Assembly: GCA_963573315.1 (NCBI GenBank)
Contig: OY752141.1
Location: 1,550,001-1,614,000, forward strand
Length of the DNA stretch: 64,000 bases
Source of the DNA: Entomortierella parvispora
Lineage: Eukaryota; Mortierellomycota; Mortierellomycetes; Mortierellales; Mortierellaceae
Direction of reading: 5' to 3'
The translations under genes and the position numbers were made by a program. The notes beneath the pieces were generated by a model that worked only from the letters and a program-made list of their open reading frames with translations, searched no databases and had not been told where the DNA came from. This document shows positions 13,601 to 24,212 of the stretch, piece after piece (position 1 is the stretch's first letter; every line of letters begins with the position of its first letter).

Positions 13601-16157
13601 GTGGTGGAACCTCCAAAATCTGACGCGACCAGGATTATCACTAGAAAAGGTCAAATTTATCCTCGATATGTTGTTGAGTCTGTTCTGAATGACCTTTTGG
13701 ACCGTGAAAGGGAGAGGCTCATAAGATCGACAGCTTCTCAAGTAATTCAACAGACGGTTCTGGAGCGCTCGCGTCAGAGAGCTTTGGCCAGGCAGCAAAT
13801 GATTCGAGATGAAACACAATTCATTATGAATCAGGTGATGAATCAAGCTGTGGAAGATACGCTGAATATGATTATGGCCGAATTATATCGGGAACGCAAG
13901 GTACAGCAAAAAACCGTGGATCGATGGAGGGATTACACGGCTCAATGCCGAAGGCGAGCTGAAGAACTGAGACGGAAGCAAGAGTATTTTTTGAGAAACG
14001 TGAGAGCCATGGGCACCAGGTCGGGAGTACTGAGGGACGAATCAGAAGACAAGAAGTTTCTTGCTGCCAGAATGCGAGAGCTCAGGGCCGCCGCCGCATA
14101 CAGTAATGGAGTACCGACAGTGAATGGGGGTTCGGATCTGAGTGGCGTCAAGGCGATGGTGAAAGCAGTGGCCAACAAACGCAAGCGACTCTTAAGCATC
14201 GGCCAGGACGGTTTGAGTCCAGATCTACAACTTGTCACCGGTTTCAAGAAAGTCATGGCACCAAGGCGAGAAAAATGGGCCCCTCTGCCGGTTCTCGACA
14301 TTGTCGAGAAGCAATATCGTCAGTCTCACCTAGGATCGCAAAGCAAGCTTGGGGCCGATATTATACCAGCGCCATCACAACTGAAGAAAAAGATCAAGTC
14401 CTGGCGACTTTTCGTGAATTGCCCAAGCATCAAGCAAACGAGCTCCAAGTGGCTACTCTCAAAGCTTGGAGTGGACATGGGACGTCAAACAAAGAGTCAA
14501 CAGCGATCAGGATCGATGATTGCAATTCATTCCAAGACCGAGCTCTCGAACGAACCTCCTCTACAGCCCCTGGATGTCATTGTCCATGGATCGGAGGACA
14601 TGTCAGTTATGAACATCTTGGGACTGTCCAAGGGGGCGATCCTGCAGGCAGGGGCCTTCATCTTTGAGTTTTCCAAAATTCCTTTCCAGGACCAAGCCCA
14701 TGTGGCCCAGGACACCATGTAAGTTTATTTTTTTTTAATTTCCTTTTATTTTTCTTGATGAGACCTATTGCCGCGGAATGCTTTTAGTTTCTTCTGTTAA
14801 TATCTGTTAATGTTCATCGTTCATCTTGTATATACATAGTCGTCAATATTGGCTAGGAGAGCGAGACCGTCTTGTTCGATTTTTGGCTTGTTTCCCCCGG
14901 GTCCAACAGCCGATTGTTTTTATTATGTGGTCGAAAGATCCTGAAATCTGGGAGAGGATTTCACCTCGCGTAGTGGAGTATCTTGAGCTCGACTCAATGT
15001 TGGCTCAGCCCGGCCCACCACCGCGTGAACCCGGAGGATCAAATACTGCAGGTGGACCATTGCTAGGATACCGATTCTTGAACTTGGACATGACTGCCAT
15101 GAAACTAGATCCATACATTGTTGGATCGCTGGAGTGGCTTGCTACCGAGACTCGCGATCGAAATGAAAAAGCCGATCTTGCAGAGGAAGAGAGGGACGAA
15201 AGGAGGAAGCGTGGATTGGAAATGGGTACCAACGTGGAAACGGAGGAGGATCGCGCTCGGGCTTGGGAGGAGCGCATGCGATTAGATGCTATGGAGTGGG
15301 ACAGGGAGGTGGATGCTATGCTGTTGGAAGACAAGGATCAGGTCGGTCTTGGACGAAAGCGATTAGCCCCAGCAAGCAGCACTGCTCTTCGGTAAGATGA
15401 CGACCATGTTTTTTAATCATTTTGGTTTTGGTGTGTGGACGAACGACTTGTCAGCCGAGGCTCCAAAAGAGAAAAAAAAATGGGAAATTGAAAGCTAACG
15501 CATGCGGATCTGTTGTCTTTGTCTTTGAAAAGTCGCGATATGAAGCGTTCACGGATACTTCAGGGAATTGGATCAGGAATCGATGATGGAGGGCATTCAG
15601 AGGAGGAATCTCCAAATTTATTCCTCGTACATCCAGATCAGCAGCAGCTCCCATTGAATCGATCACGCCACGAACGAAGTCCCCTGGACACCAAGAAATT
15701 ATCAACAGCAGCTCTTACGCCGCCAACCACCCCATCTCGCAAGCTCCACCATGGAGGCAGTGCTTCGAATTTGACCTCGTTAGACTCTTTATTCAAGGTT
15801 GAAAGTGTCTCAACACCTAAACTCTCGACTGGTTTGATTGCGCCCCGAACGGGAGTTCCAACAATGCCATTTACGTTCTCGTATGGTGCGCCCATGCCAA
15901 TGAGCTCTAGTGTGAATACAGGAGCAGCAGCAACAGCAACAGCGGTATCAATAGCAGGGACCAAGAAGAGCGGGTTGACGGCGTGCTCGTTCCACCTCCC
16001 GCCCGAGACGTCACGGGGAGTGGACGGATCCAGGTCATCTTCCCCGTTGCTGTTGACGCCGGAATCGGGCAATGGGGCAGCGGCCACGGACCGGCTTGCA
16101 CGACTGAGAAGTCTTATCAACCGGGAGAAGAGCAAGCAGCAGTCGCAGATAGCATAA
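10684..16157 (+). CDS. SAC3: Sac3/GANP-like mRNA export (TREX-2) scaffold
   Basis: Exons that join in frame: 10993-11340, 11429-11542, 11628-11865, 11945-12490, 12576-14718, 14840-15391 and 15533-16157. A first exon 10684-10788 (MNLSAPKPKE to GNRFEE) is probable, but its donor GTTCGA is weak and the first junction is unresolved. Sac3 landmarks include RSFPYLERTRGPRQLKGKRI, FVGTCMDMCPEFERHEREY, VKMYHRPAAG, DVRPPPVL joined to TLDYLIKEIV, and LRKVLTSLQEFYDDLRLEDI. A PCI-like winged-helix segment and PFTTSQIIYGETPGPF follow. Next come a Ser/Pro-rich region and a long basic helix at about 13640-13990 resembling the Cdc31/Sus1-binding CID region. Sac3 scaffolds TREX-2 at the nuclear pore. Provisional length is about 1556 residues. 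Confidence 0.85.
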
Positions 16158-16489
16158 TCTAGAAGAAAGGAAGGGGAAGGAAAGGGAAAAAAAAGAAAAA
16201 AAAAAAGTCAAATCCATCCATCAAAGGAACAAACAGCGCCGCTTTTTGACTCGACTTGCCACCAAAAAGGGTTTTTGTGCGGTGAAGAAGAAGGTGATTG
16301 GCTCTTTTGACGCTTGTTGGTTGTCCCCTTATTCACCCTTGTCTCTTTGCTTCTCTTCTTCCTTCCTTCACTCTTGACTCTTCACTCTTCACTCTTCTTC
16401 CCTCTCCTTCCTCATTCACTCATTCTCTCTCTCTCATTCTGCCACTCCTCATTCCAATCCTCATTCTCACTCTTTGACAACTCACAAGC

Positions 16490-19400
16490 ATGTCCCCAAA
16501 GAAAAAGTCGGACCCTGCTCCTCCCCCATTGCGCTCCAGACCCACCCGGGCCTCCGCTGCTCGGCCTCCGTCCTCCTCGGTCTCGGCCACCCCTTCCACC
16601 GCAAGCAGCTCCGCAGCCACCCCTGCTGCAGACGACAGTCAAATGAACTCGTCCCACTCCTCGCCCAACTCGAGCTTCTCCTTGAGCAAGTTGAGCAAGC
16701 TCCACGTCAACGATCTCGACCACCTCGATCTCCTCGACAGCAACGATAGCAGTAGCAGTCTCGTCGACCAACTCGACGACGACAACGACGACGACAACAA
16801 CGACGACAACTCAAAATCAAACGCCGCCCCGTCCGAGAGCGAAGACGACGACTTCATGCCCTCCAGGGTCCTCCGACCCAGCGCCGTCGCCCTGGGCAAA
16901 CGGCGCAAGGTCGAGGTCCCAACACCGGCCCGTCCCTCTTCTGCCATCAAGAGAGCCAGATCCGGCAGACAGTCTGCTGCCGGCACCAGTGCTGTTCCAC
17001 AGCCCGATCATGCAGAGGACGAGGGTGATTTATCCATGCCCTCGGCGGCCGACTCCTCGGCCCCCTCTTCACCTGGCCCATCGTCGTCAACAAGAGGAAC
17101 CCGTGTCAGGTCTACTCGCTCCGCCACCGTGAGTGCGAGTGCCGCCTCCAAGTCTCGGCCCGCTAACAAAGCCACAATCACCGCTGCCTCCTCCAAAGCC
17201 TCGACTTCTCGATCCGCCCACTCAAAGACGACCACCAAGCCTGTCAGAGCTGCTTCAAGAAAAGCTGCTGCTGCTGTTGCTGCTCAAGTGGTCGATAGTG
17301 ATGCCGTGAGTGACGATTCTGGAAGCGAAGCTTCTTTGCCGTCTGACGACTCTGAGGAGGACTCTGATGAGGAACCGGACACGGATGGCGATTCGTCAAG
17401 CTCTTCGTCTGAAGTCGCTGTCGTTACACCTGTTCGCCGTGCCCGCCGACCGCGCGCACAACGTCGACCAACAATGACCTGGGTAATTGCACTCTACCTG
17501 AACTTCATGGAAGGAACTGGCATGTTTATTTGCAACATTTCCTTTTGTCTATTATACTTACCTCTGCGTCCTGAAAAATATTTGATAGATGGAAAAAGTT
17601 AACAAGCAACTTTTAGAGTTTCATCCCGAGCTGGCAACAGTATGGGATGATCTGGACAAAGTTTCGATGGTAGTGCCCGAGTTGGCAGATCAACCAGAGG
17701 GTCTGAGCCTTACTCTTTTACCCTTTCAACGTGAAGGATTGGGATGGATGCGAAAGCAGGAAAATACAGAGGTACTTTTGGTCTGCTAATGTTTTTACAA
17801 ACGGGAAACTGAATTCGGTTACTGACATGTCATTTTATCTGTCGAATAGTTCAAGGGTGGCATTCTTGCTGTAGGTGAACGGACAAGATCTGTGGCATCT
17901 ATGCATAGTGAAATACTGATGTCTGGTGTCAGCACCACTATAGTTGATTGTAACCCTCCTTTTTTTTTTTTTTTTTTTTTTTAATATTGTATTGTGTAAT
18001 AGGACGAGATGGGAATGGGAAAGACTATCCAGATGATCTCTTTGCTACTTTCAGAACCTGGAAAGCCAAACTTGATTGTAGCGCCGACGGTGGCGATCGT
18101 GCAGTGGAGAAACGAAATCCAGGAGCATGCTCCTTCGCTCAAAGTATTGATCTACCACGGCCCCTCTCGCACAGAAAGCATGAGCGAACTCATGGACCAT
18201 GACGTTGTTTTAACTACTTGTAAGTGATAATCGACCATGGTTCTCAATACCAAATCAAGACAGAACCACCAACCTACTCTTCTTGTTTGTTAGATTCAAT
18301 CATTGAGGCTGGTTACAGAAAGCAAAAGTACGGCGTTAAACGACAGGGCAATACCATCAAGCAAGACTCTCTGTTACATCGTATCAAATGGCATAGAATT
18401 GTCCTGGATGAGGCCCACAATATCAAGGAGCGATCCTGTAATACTGCCAAATCAGCCGTAAGTATAAAGTATTCCGGAAGCTAATGTCTCACGAGCGCGA
18501 CGACTGCTGCTGCCTTCTTCTAACTCGTGTCAATTTTATCGGCCGGTCACTCCAGTTTGAACTTGTCTCTGATCGAAAGTGGTCACTGTCGGGAACTCCA
18601 ATGCAAAATCGTGTTGGAGAGTTGTACTCCTTGATTCGCTTCATGCAGGCTGATCCTTACGGGTATGGCTGTGTTCACTGATCGAGTCGAGTATTGCGCA
18701 ACCTTGCTTCATTACTGACGCGATCTCTTGTCGCCTATTAGATATTACTATTGCAAGAAATGCCCTTGCAAATCTTTGCACTGGAAGTACACCAACATGA
18801 GAGATTGCGACCTTTGTGGACACCGACCCATGGAGTAAGCGTCAATTGCGTTTGTTTTCATTAGTACAACACAGAGTATACTGATCACTCGTTGTGTATG
18901 CACCACTTTTACTTCATGATAGCCACGTTTGTTGGTGGAACAATGAAGTTCTCAAGCCAATTCAAAACTTTGGAACCGTCGGCGCAGGCGAGACGTCGTT
19001 TGCGAAGCTGCGGAAGCTCTTGGACAGGATCATGCTTCGTCGAACCAAAGTCGAACGTGCGGATGACCTGGGCTTGCCGCCTCGAAAGATGACCGTGGCT
19101 CGCTATCTGTTCAATGAGGAAGAAGAGGATCTGTACGAATCTCTCTTCTCGGACACAAAGAGAAAATTTTCGACGTATGTGGAGCAAGGAACAGTATTGA
19201 ACAATTACGCCAACATTTTCGAGCTTTTGACAAAAATGAGACAAATGGTCGACCACCCGGATTTGGTGCTCAAGAAGGTCAAGCCTGGAGAAGTTGGCCT
19301 CCCAGAGACTTTTGTCTGCTCGATTTGTCAAGAAGAGGTACCAACATCCTTACCAATGTTACGGTCGATATGTGTCATATCTTCAATATCCATTCTAACC

Positions 19401-20465
19401 TTTTAATATTATTCTTGTGTTCCTGTCTATCAGGCCGAGGATCCCATCGTGAGCAAATGTCACCATCTTTTCTGCCGCGAGGATGCAGAGCAATATATCA
19501 GCTCATCTGGAGTCGAGGCGCCGGAATGCCCAGTCTGCCATATCCCTCTTTCAATTGATTTGCTCCAACCGACCTATACAAAAGACGAAACCGAGGCGGA
19601 TGAAGAAGTACGACACAAAACTTTTGCTCGTACATCCATTGTGAACCGAATCAACATGGACACCTGGCGCAGTTCAACCAAGATCGAGGCGTTAGTGGAG
19701 CAGCTGTACACACTACAGAGGCAGGATCGATCAACCAAGTATGGTTTGCCACATCATCAGTTATTGACTCTTTAGTTCTTGGTACTTCATCTGGATCTAA
19801 CTGAGTATTATTTTAACCGTTATAGGAGTATTTGCTTCTCGCAGTATGTTACTTTCTTGGATCTGATCAAGTGGCGCTTGGAAAAGGCCGGATTCAAGGT
19901 ACGGAAAGAAAATGACTGTTCTCTAATCTATTTGTCTGGTGCTATTCTCACACTAACTCGACCTATTCCTCCCAACTCCTCATACAGTGCGTCAAACTTG
20001 ACGGGCACATGACTCCTTTCCAGCGCGATGCGTCCATCAAGAAGTTCTCTGACGACCCAAACATCACCGTATTCTTGATTTCACTCAAGGCTGGAGGTGT
20101 GGCTTTGAACCTGACAGCAGCCAGTCGTGTCTTTATTTGCGACCCTTGGTGGAATCCAGCAGCTGAATTGCAGGCCATGGATCGTATCCATCGTATCGGT
20201 CAATATCGACCCATCTTGATTACGCGCCTGATTATTGAAAACTCGATCGAAAGCAGAATCTTGCAACTGCAAGAGAAGAAACAAGCGATGGTCGACAGTA
20301 CAATTGGTAAATAAGCTGAGAACATGTTTAATTCTATCTGTTAATTTGATGTAATGTCAACTGTTGTACTTATTGGCTTTGCATTCTGTTGTTTCCACAG
20401 GCAAAGATCCTGCTGCGCTTGCTCGGCTTACCCCCGAGGATCTTCGGTTCTTGTTTGTCAATTAG
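16490..20465 (+). CDS. RAD16: Rad16-like SNF2 ATPase / RING E3, global-genome nucleotide excision repair
   Basis: Twelve exons, all in frame: 16490-17482, 17589-17771, 17850-17870, 18003-18219, 18294-18457, 18556-18662, 18742-18834, 18923-19337, 19434-19738, 19826-19898, 19988-20306 and 20401-20465 (984 residues). The first 330 residues are disordered and acidic/Ser-rich. SNF2 motifs follow: [28 protein letters not shown] (Walker A split by an intron), [27 protein letters not shown]...CDLCGH zinc motif is inserted. A C3HC4 RING (CSICQEEAEDPIV, CHHLFC, CPVC) precedes the helicase C domain ([30 protein letters not shown]). A RING inside the SNF2 fold with the Cys insert is diagnostic of Rad16, which acts with Rad7 in global-genome NER. 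The 5' UTR is strongly CT-rich. Confidence 0.92.
17960..17982. repeat. Poly-T tract in intron 3 of RAD16
   Basis: A 23-nt uninterrupted T run that forms most of the pyrimidine tract before the acceptor at 18002. Confidence 0.9.
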
Positions 20466-20692
20466 GATCAATCATTGTCATCGCAGGTGCACCCCCTCTC
20501 TCCCCCCTTCAACTCGTAGTGTAATAAACCAAATACCAGACATTGGTATTCCACCTAAAAGGGGAACATTGTGTTCCAAGGCGAGCTTGATGTTGCAATG
20601 CAAAGGTTGTTTATGTGTGGTTTATGGGGACGTACAATGGGTAGAACTAGGGTGGACAGAGGATAAAGAACAGATAGAAGGAAAGATCTTTC

Positions 20693-22249
20693 TTATTGGT
20701 TCTTGGCGGCAGCAGCAGCCTCACGCTCTCTCTTGCGGAGGGCACGCTTGCGAATGTCGACCTGGATGTTGTAATTCTGCTTGACCCAGAAGGCACGGCT
20801 CAAAACGTTATCAATCAACCAGTTGGCAATGGCATGGCTGTAGAAAGGAGTGGAGGTGTAAGGGGTGGAAGCTCCCCCAGCGACACCGATCTGACCCAAG
20901 ACTGAGCGGACATAGGGCTTGGGCATGGGGATCAACATGGTGGCACGACGGATCTTGGACATGGCAGAGACAACAAAATATGTGTTGACGTTCTGAACAA
21001 CAACACCCTTGGGGGCCAACTCTGCACCAATGGCCTGAGACCAGCTAGAGAGGAAGGCCTTGGATCCAGAGTAAACAGAGAGGAAAGGGGTGGGAACCAA
21101 ACCAGCAAACGATCCGAGATTGATAATCAATCCGTTCTTGCGGGAGACCATGCCGGGAACAACAATCTTTGTCACCTTCATGGCGGCGTTAACATTGATC
21201 TCGATGATGTCTTTGAGAATCTTGTCGGATTCCTCCTCGAAAGGGGTGGGGATCTCGTGGTTAGTGCCGACGTTGTTAACTAGTTGAAAGAGCAGTAGTT
21301 TGTTGTTTTCCCTGGTCAGCCCTTGGTGGAATCAATCATTGGTGATCCCCTCTTAAATAAACACGACCGCCGACAAGGTAACAGCAAGTCCCGAAACAAG
21401 AACCTTACCTAGAACAGTGACTTCAATAGGAGCCAACAACGCCTGAAGGGCCTGGTAATCCTTGTCATCGCCTTTGGCGAAATCCATGGCGTGAATCTTG
21501 GTCTGGACGCTGTACTTCTCCTCTATTGGCATTCGAGACGATAATGTCTATGTTAGCTCCCTTGGATATTTGCGTGCAAATTACGGCCGGTATGGTCTGC
21601 GAAAAAAAAAAAAAAAAATACCCAGCTCCTGAGCCAGAGTCTTGAGTTTGCTCTCAGTACGGGAGACGAGGACAACGTTCAGCTTCTTGGAGGCCAATTG
21701 GAAAGCAAACTCCTTGCCAATTCCATCCGAGGCACCAGTGATGACTACATGGATATAAAACAAAGTGTTCAAAACATCAGTTTGCCCGGTTTACCCGGTT
21801 TACGCCTGCTTTAACGCGCGCCAATCTGTTTGACACTTACCAGCCCAACCGCCACGACCAGCGCCGTACTTCTTGACCTAGGATGGAGGAAGGAGTGAGG
21901 GGGTGCAAAGCAAGTGTGAGCCAGAGAATACATTTCATGGGTGTGCATCAGATGCTGTCCGTGCTCCGATGAGAATGAACGAGATGTAAGTGAAATTCGT
22001 ACATTGATGCCGGAGCGGAAAAAGACGTCCACAAGGACCTTGAAGAAGCTCAGGGCCTTGAAGGCGACAACGGCAGCACCGATGGCGCCAAAGACAGCCA
22101 CGGTGGTGGCGTTGCAGTCGGATTCTATGGGGCAGGAGAACGAATGAATTGTCCGATTAGATTTCAGTTGATGACTAGAACATGAACAAGGGGGAGAGGG
22201 AGGAGGGAGGGTGAGACTGACTCTGCACAAACTGGGCGATCTTGTCCAT
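20693..22249 (-). CDS. Very-long-chain 3-ketoacyl-CoA reductase (Ifa38-type), apparent frameshift
   Basis: Minus-strand exons: 22249-22222, 22124-22003, 21877-21841, 21744-21622, 21522-21409 and 21280-20693. The product starts MDKIAQFVQ and has an N-terminal membrane helix ([14 protein letters not shown]). It then carries short-chain dehydrogenase motifs: [14 protein letters not shown] (NAD(P)H binding), VNNVG, the catalytic Ser within LGSFAGL and the Tyr-Lys pair YSGSK. This matches the ER elongase reductase that makes very-long-chain fatty acids. Oddity: in the last exon the frame encoding [14 protein letters not shown] and the frame encoding [16 protein letters not shown] differ by one base at a run of four A (plus strand 21240-21243). 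Reading straight through gives an early stop. One extra base, real or a sequence error, explains this. The 3' end converges on RAD16, 227 bp away. Confidence 0.85.
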
Positions 22250-22738
22250 GTTGATGACGAGAGAGGGGGGAGGGATGGAGAAGAAAGGGGGGGAAGAGGA
22301 AGGAAGGAAGGAAGAAATGGAAGGAGGACGTGTGTGAATGTGTGTCTCTTTGCTCGTTCCCCAACAACAACGGTCGTGTCGGTCTGGCGGAGCACTGGCC
22401 CACGGGCCAGATGCCGCTTGTCAGTGACATTTGGCTTCGCGAGTTATTTCCAGGCACAGATCCGCACGTGACTTGGCCGTTATTTCCGACCGAGGGCCAG
22501 AATCCGTGGTACTGGATACAATGGCCACCACATCTCACGAAAGGCACTCACTAGAGCCAAAGGCATTTTATTCATATCGAATTCGGTTGGCGCGAGAAAA
22601 CTGATCGGAAAGATGCCTCCACCTTCCTTCATCCCTTCAAGGCTGCAACGCCTTCCCTCCCTTTCGTTCTTTGCCTCGCCTTGCCTTGTCCATCATGTAC
22701 TGCTTTTATCGTGTCTCTTGCCAGAATACTCCGGCATT

Positions 22739-22984
22739 CTAGACAACGACCTGACAATACGAAGTATCGCGACTAGGGCAGAATGACAGGAAGCTGCCTG
22801 AACGAGTGTTATCGATAATATAACAGAACCCATCAGATTCGGTCCCGTAGTTCAAACCGCGGGTGCAAGCGGACGCGGTGTCGGCTTTGTTGATGCCATT
22901 GCCATCTCCAGAACACTGGCATCGCACTTTGGCGAAGGCAACTGCAGCCAATGCAAAGAGAATCAGAGTGCTTGCGTGCTTCAT
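22739..22984 (-). CDS. Small secreted six-cysteine protein
   Basis: An 81-residue intronless ORF. Residues 1-18 (MKHASTLILFALAAVAFA) are a clear signal peptide with an Ala-x-Ala-type end. The predicted mature part has exactly six cysteines, starting with a C-x-C pair (RCQC), so three disulfides are possible. The C-terminus ends YCQVVV. A TATA-like box lies about 220 bp upstream. I recognise no family; size, secretion signal and even Cys count fit a small secreted or effector-like protein. The upstream region is A/G-rich and the next gene on the left (ketoreductase) is on the same strand. Confidence 0.65.
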   Translation of the reverse strand: MKHASTLILFALAAVAFAKVRCQCSGDGNGINKADTASACTRGLNYGTESDGFCYIIDNTRSGSFLSFCPSRDTSYCQVVV

Positions 22985-23202
22985 CTTGAGAAAGAAGAGA
23001 AAAAAAAAGAAATGTATATGAGATTGACGCGAAGGAAACAGACAGTAGTACCCAAAGTTGACTACCGAGAGCAAAAAAGTTGAAGAGACAGCCAAAAGGA
23101 AAATGAATACCTTACCTTGTTTGAAGGTGGAGAGTGCTGAAGAGGAAAGGAGGAAAAGAGAAATTGAGTGGAATTGTTGATGAGTAGATGTCAGGGGACG
23201 GT

Positions 23203-23212
23203 CTTATATAGA
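23203..23212 (-). promoter_or_regulatory. TATA-like box of the secreted protein gene
   Basis: The minus strand reads TCTATATAAG about 220 bp upstream of the ATG at 22984. Position and match suggest a TATA element with a longish 5' UTR, possibly with a 5' UTR intron. Confidence 0.4.
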
Positions 23213-23814
23213 AGAAAAACAGCGAGATGATGTGGTGGTCAAGAAAAAAGAAGTAAGGATTGTAGGTGTACACATGCCGAGGGGCAAGGGGATAGTACAG
23301 GACAGCAAAAAATCTAGGACAAAATCAACGGGACGAAGAAAGAAAAACTGTAGTCCACGGAATCCTGCATGAGCGACTCACTAGCAAGCACAGCATAAGA
23401 ATCCGTTACCTAAAAGTATCAGTGGCATGAATGGTGTGATATGGTGTGATCTGCATGGTTAGCGCAAGGCATGGTCCAGCCGGAATCTACGGAAAGTCGC
23501 ATCTGCGGGGAGGGTGGGGATCAAAAAACCTGGGGCATATCAAGAGCAACGGCAAGCAAAAAGTCGGAATCTAGGGCAGGCAAAAATCAGGGCAGGCAAA
23601 AATCAGGGACTGGCAAAACCCCAAGGGTTGGCCAAGATCAAATGTTCTGAAAGAATGATGCCGGAGGGATGCATAGAGACGAATGCCGAAAAGAGCAAGG
23701 GATGTTTTTCACATATCACGGCCTCAAAGAAATATGCTTGCCCCCCTAGACTCTCCTATCTCACATAGCGCAATTTCCGTGCCCTCCCCTCGCGGCTGCC
23801 GATGCTGAGACCGT

Positions 23815-24105
23815 CTGGTGTTGCGAAAGGACCTTTTTGTTTGGTCAGGACAATCCATCAAGAACCGTCCTACTGTATTGATTCTTTTCCACATCCTAAT
23901 GACCAAATGTGGAGTCCGGGAGACAAAAACGACCCCTTCAATCTCGATTCTTCTGCAGTTGTGGACTGTTTTCAAGTATTGTAAAAAAAAAAAAATGCAC
24001 AAGCTTGGTGTTCTTGGATCTTGGCAAGAACAAACTCAAGGCGGTAACAAACGGGATGAGAAACTAGGAGTTAGTGGAGTACGCCCTATCTTTATCTCAC
24101 GTCCT
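23815..24105 (+). pseudogene. Relic of an MMSDH-family aldehyde dehydrogenase gene
   Basis: The sequence aligns by eye with exon 1 of the intact dehydrogenase gene at about 27090-27310. Shared stretches encode, for example, LFVW-G-SIK-R, LI-FH-LMTK and, further on, the DNA for VLGSWQEQ corresponding to VLEHGKNK in the intact gene. The final part (GGAGTTAGTGGAGTACGC-like) also matches. Frames change, about 28 bp are missing, and roughly 85 bp ending in 13 A residues (23910-23996) are inserted. There is no start and nothing homologous downstream, so this is a decayed fragment 3 kb from its parent. It lies just beyond the 3' end of the decarboxylase gene. Confidence 0.75.
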
Positions 24106-24212
24106 CACCTCCACTTCCGCCCCTTGTGCAATGCAAGAGTCCTTTTTTTGTTTTGGGAAGATGCTGTAGGCCATCAAAGGCAGATGTTCCCATGGTTCCT
24201 TCCTATTGAAGT

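Noticed and set aside
23560-23640. Short tandem repeat (GGCAGGCAAAAATCAG-like)
   Set aside because: It has only two clear copies plus a fragment. It is too short to call a functional repeat or array.
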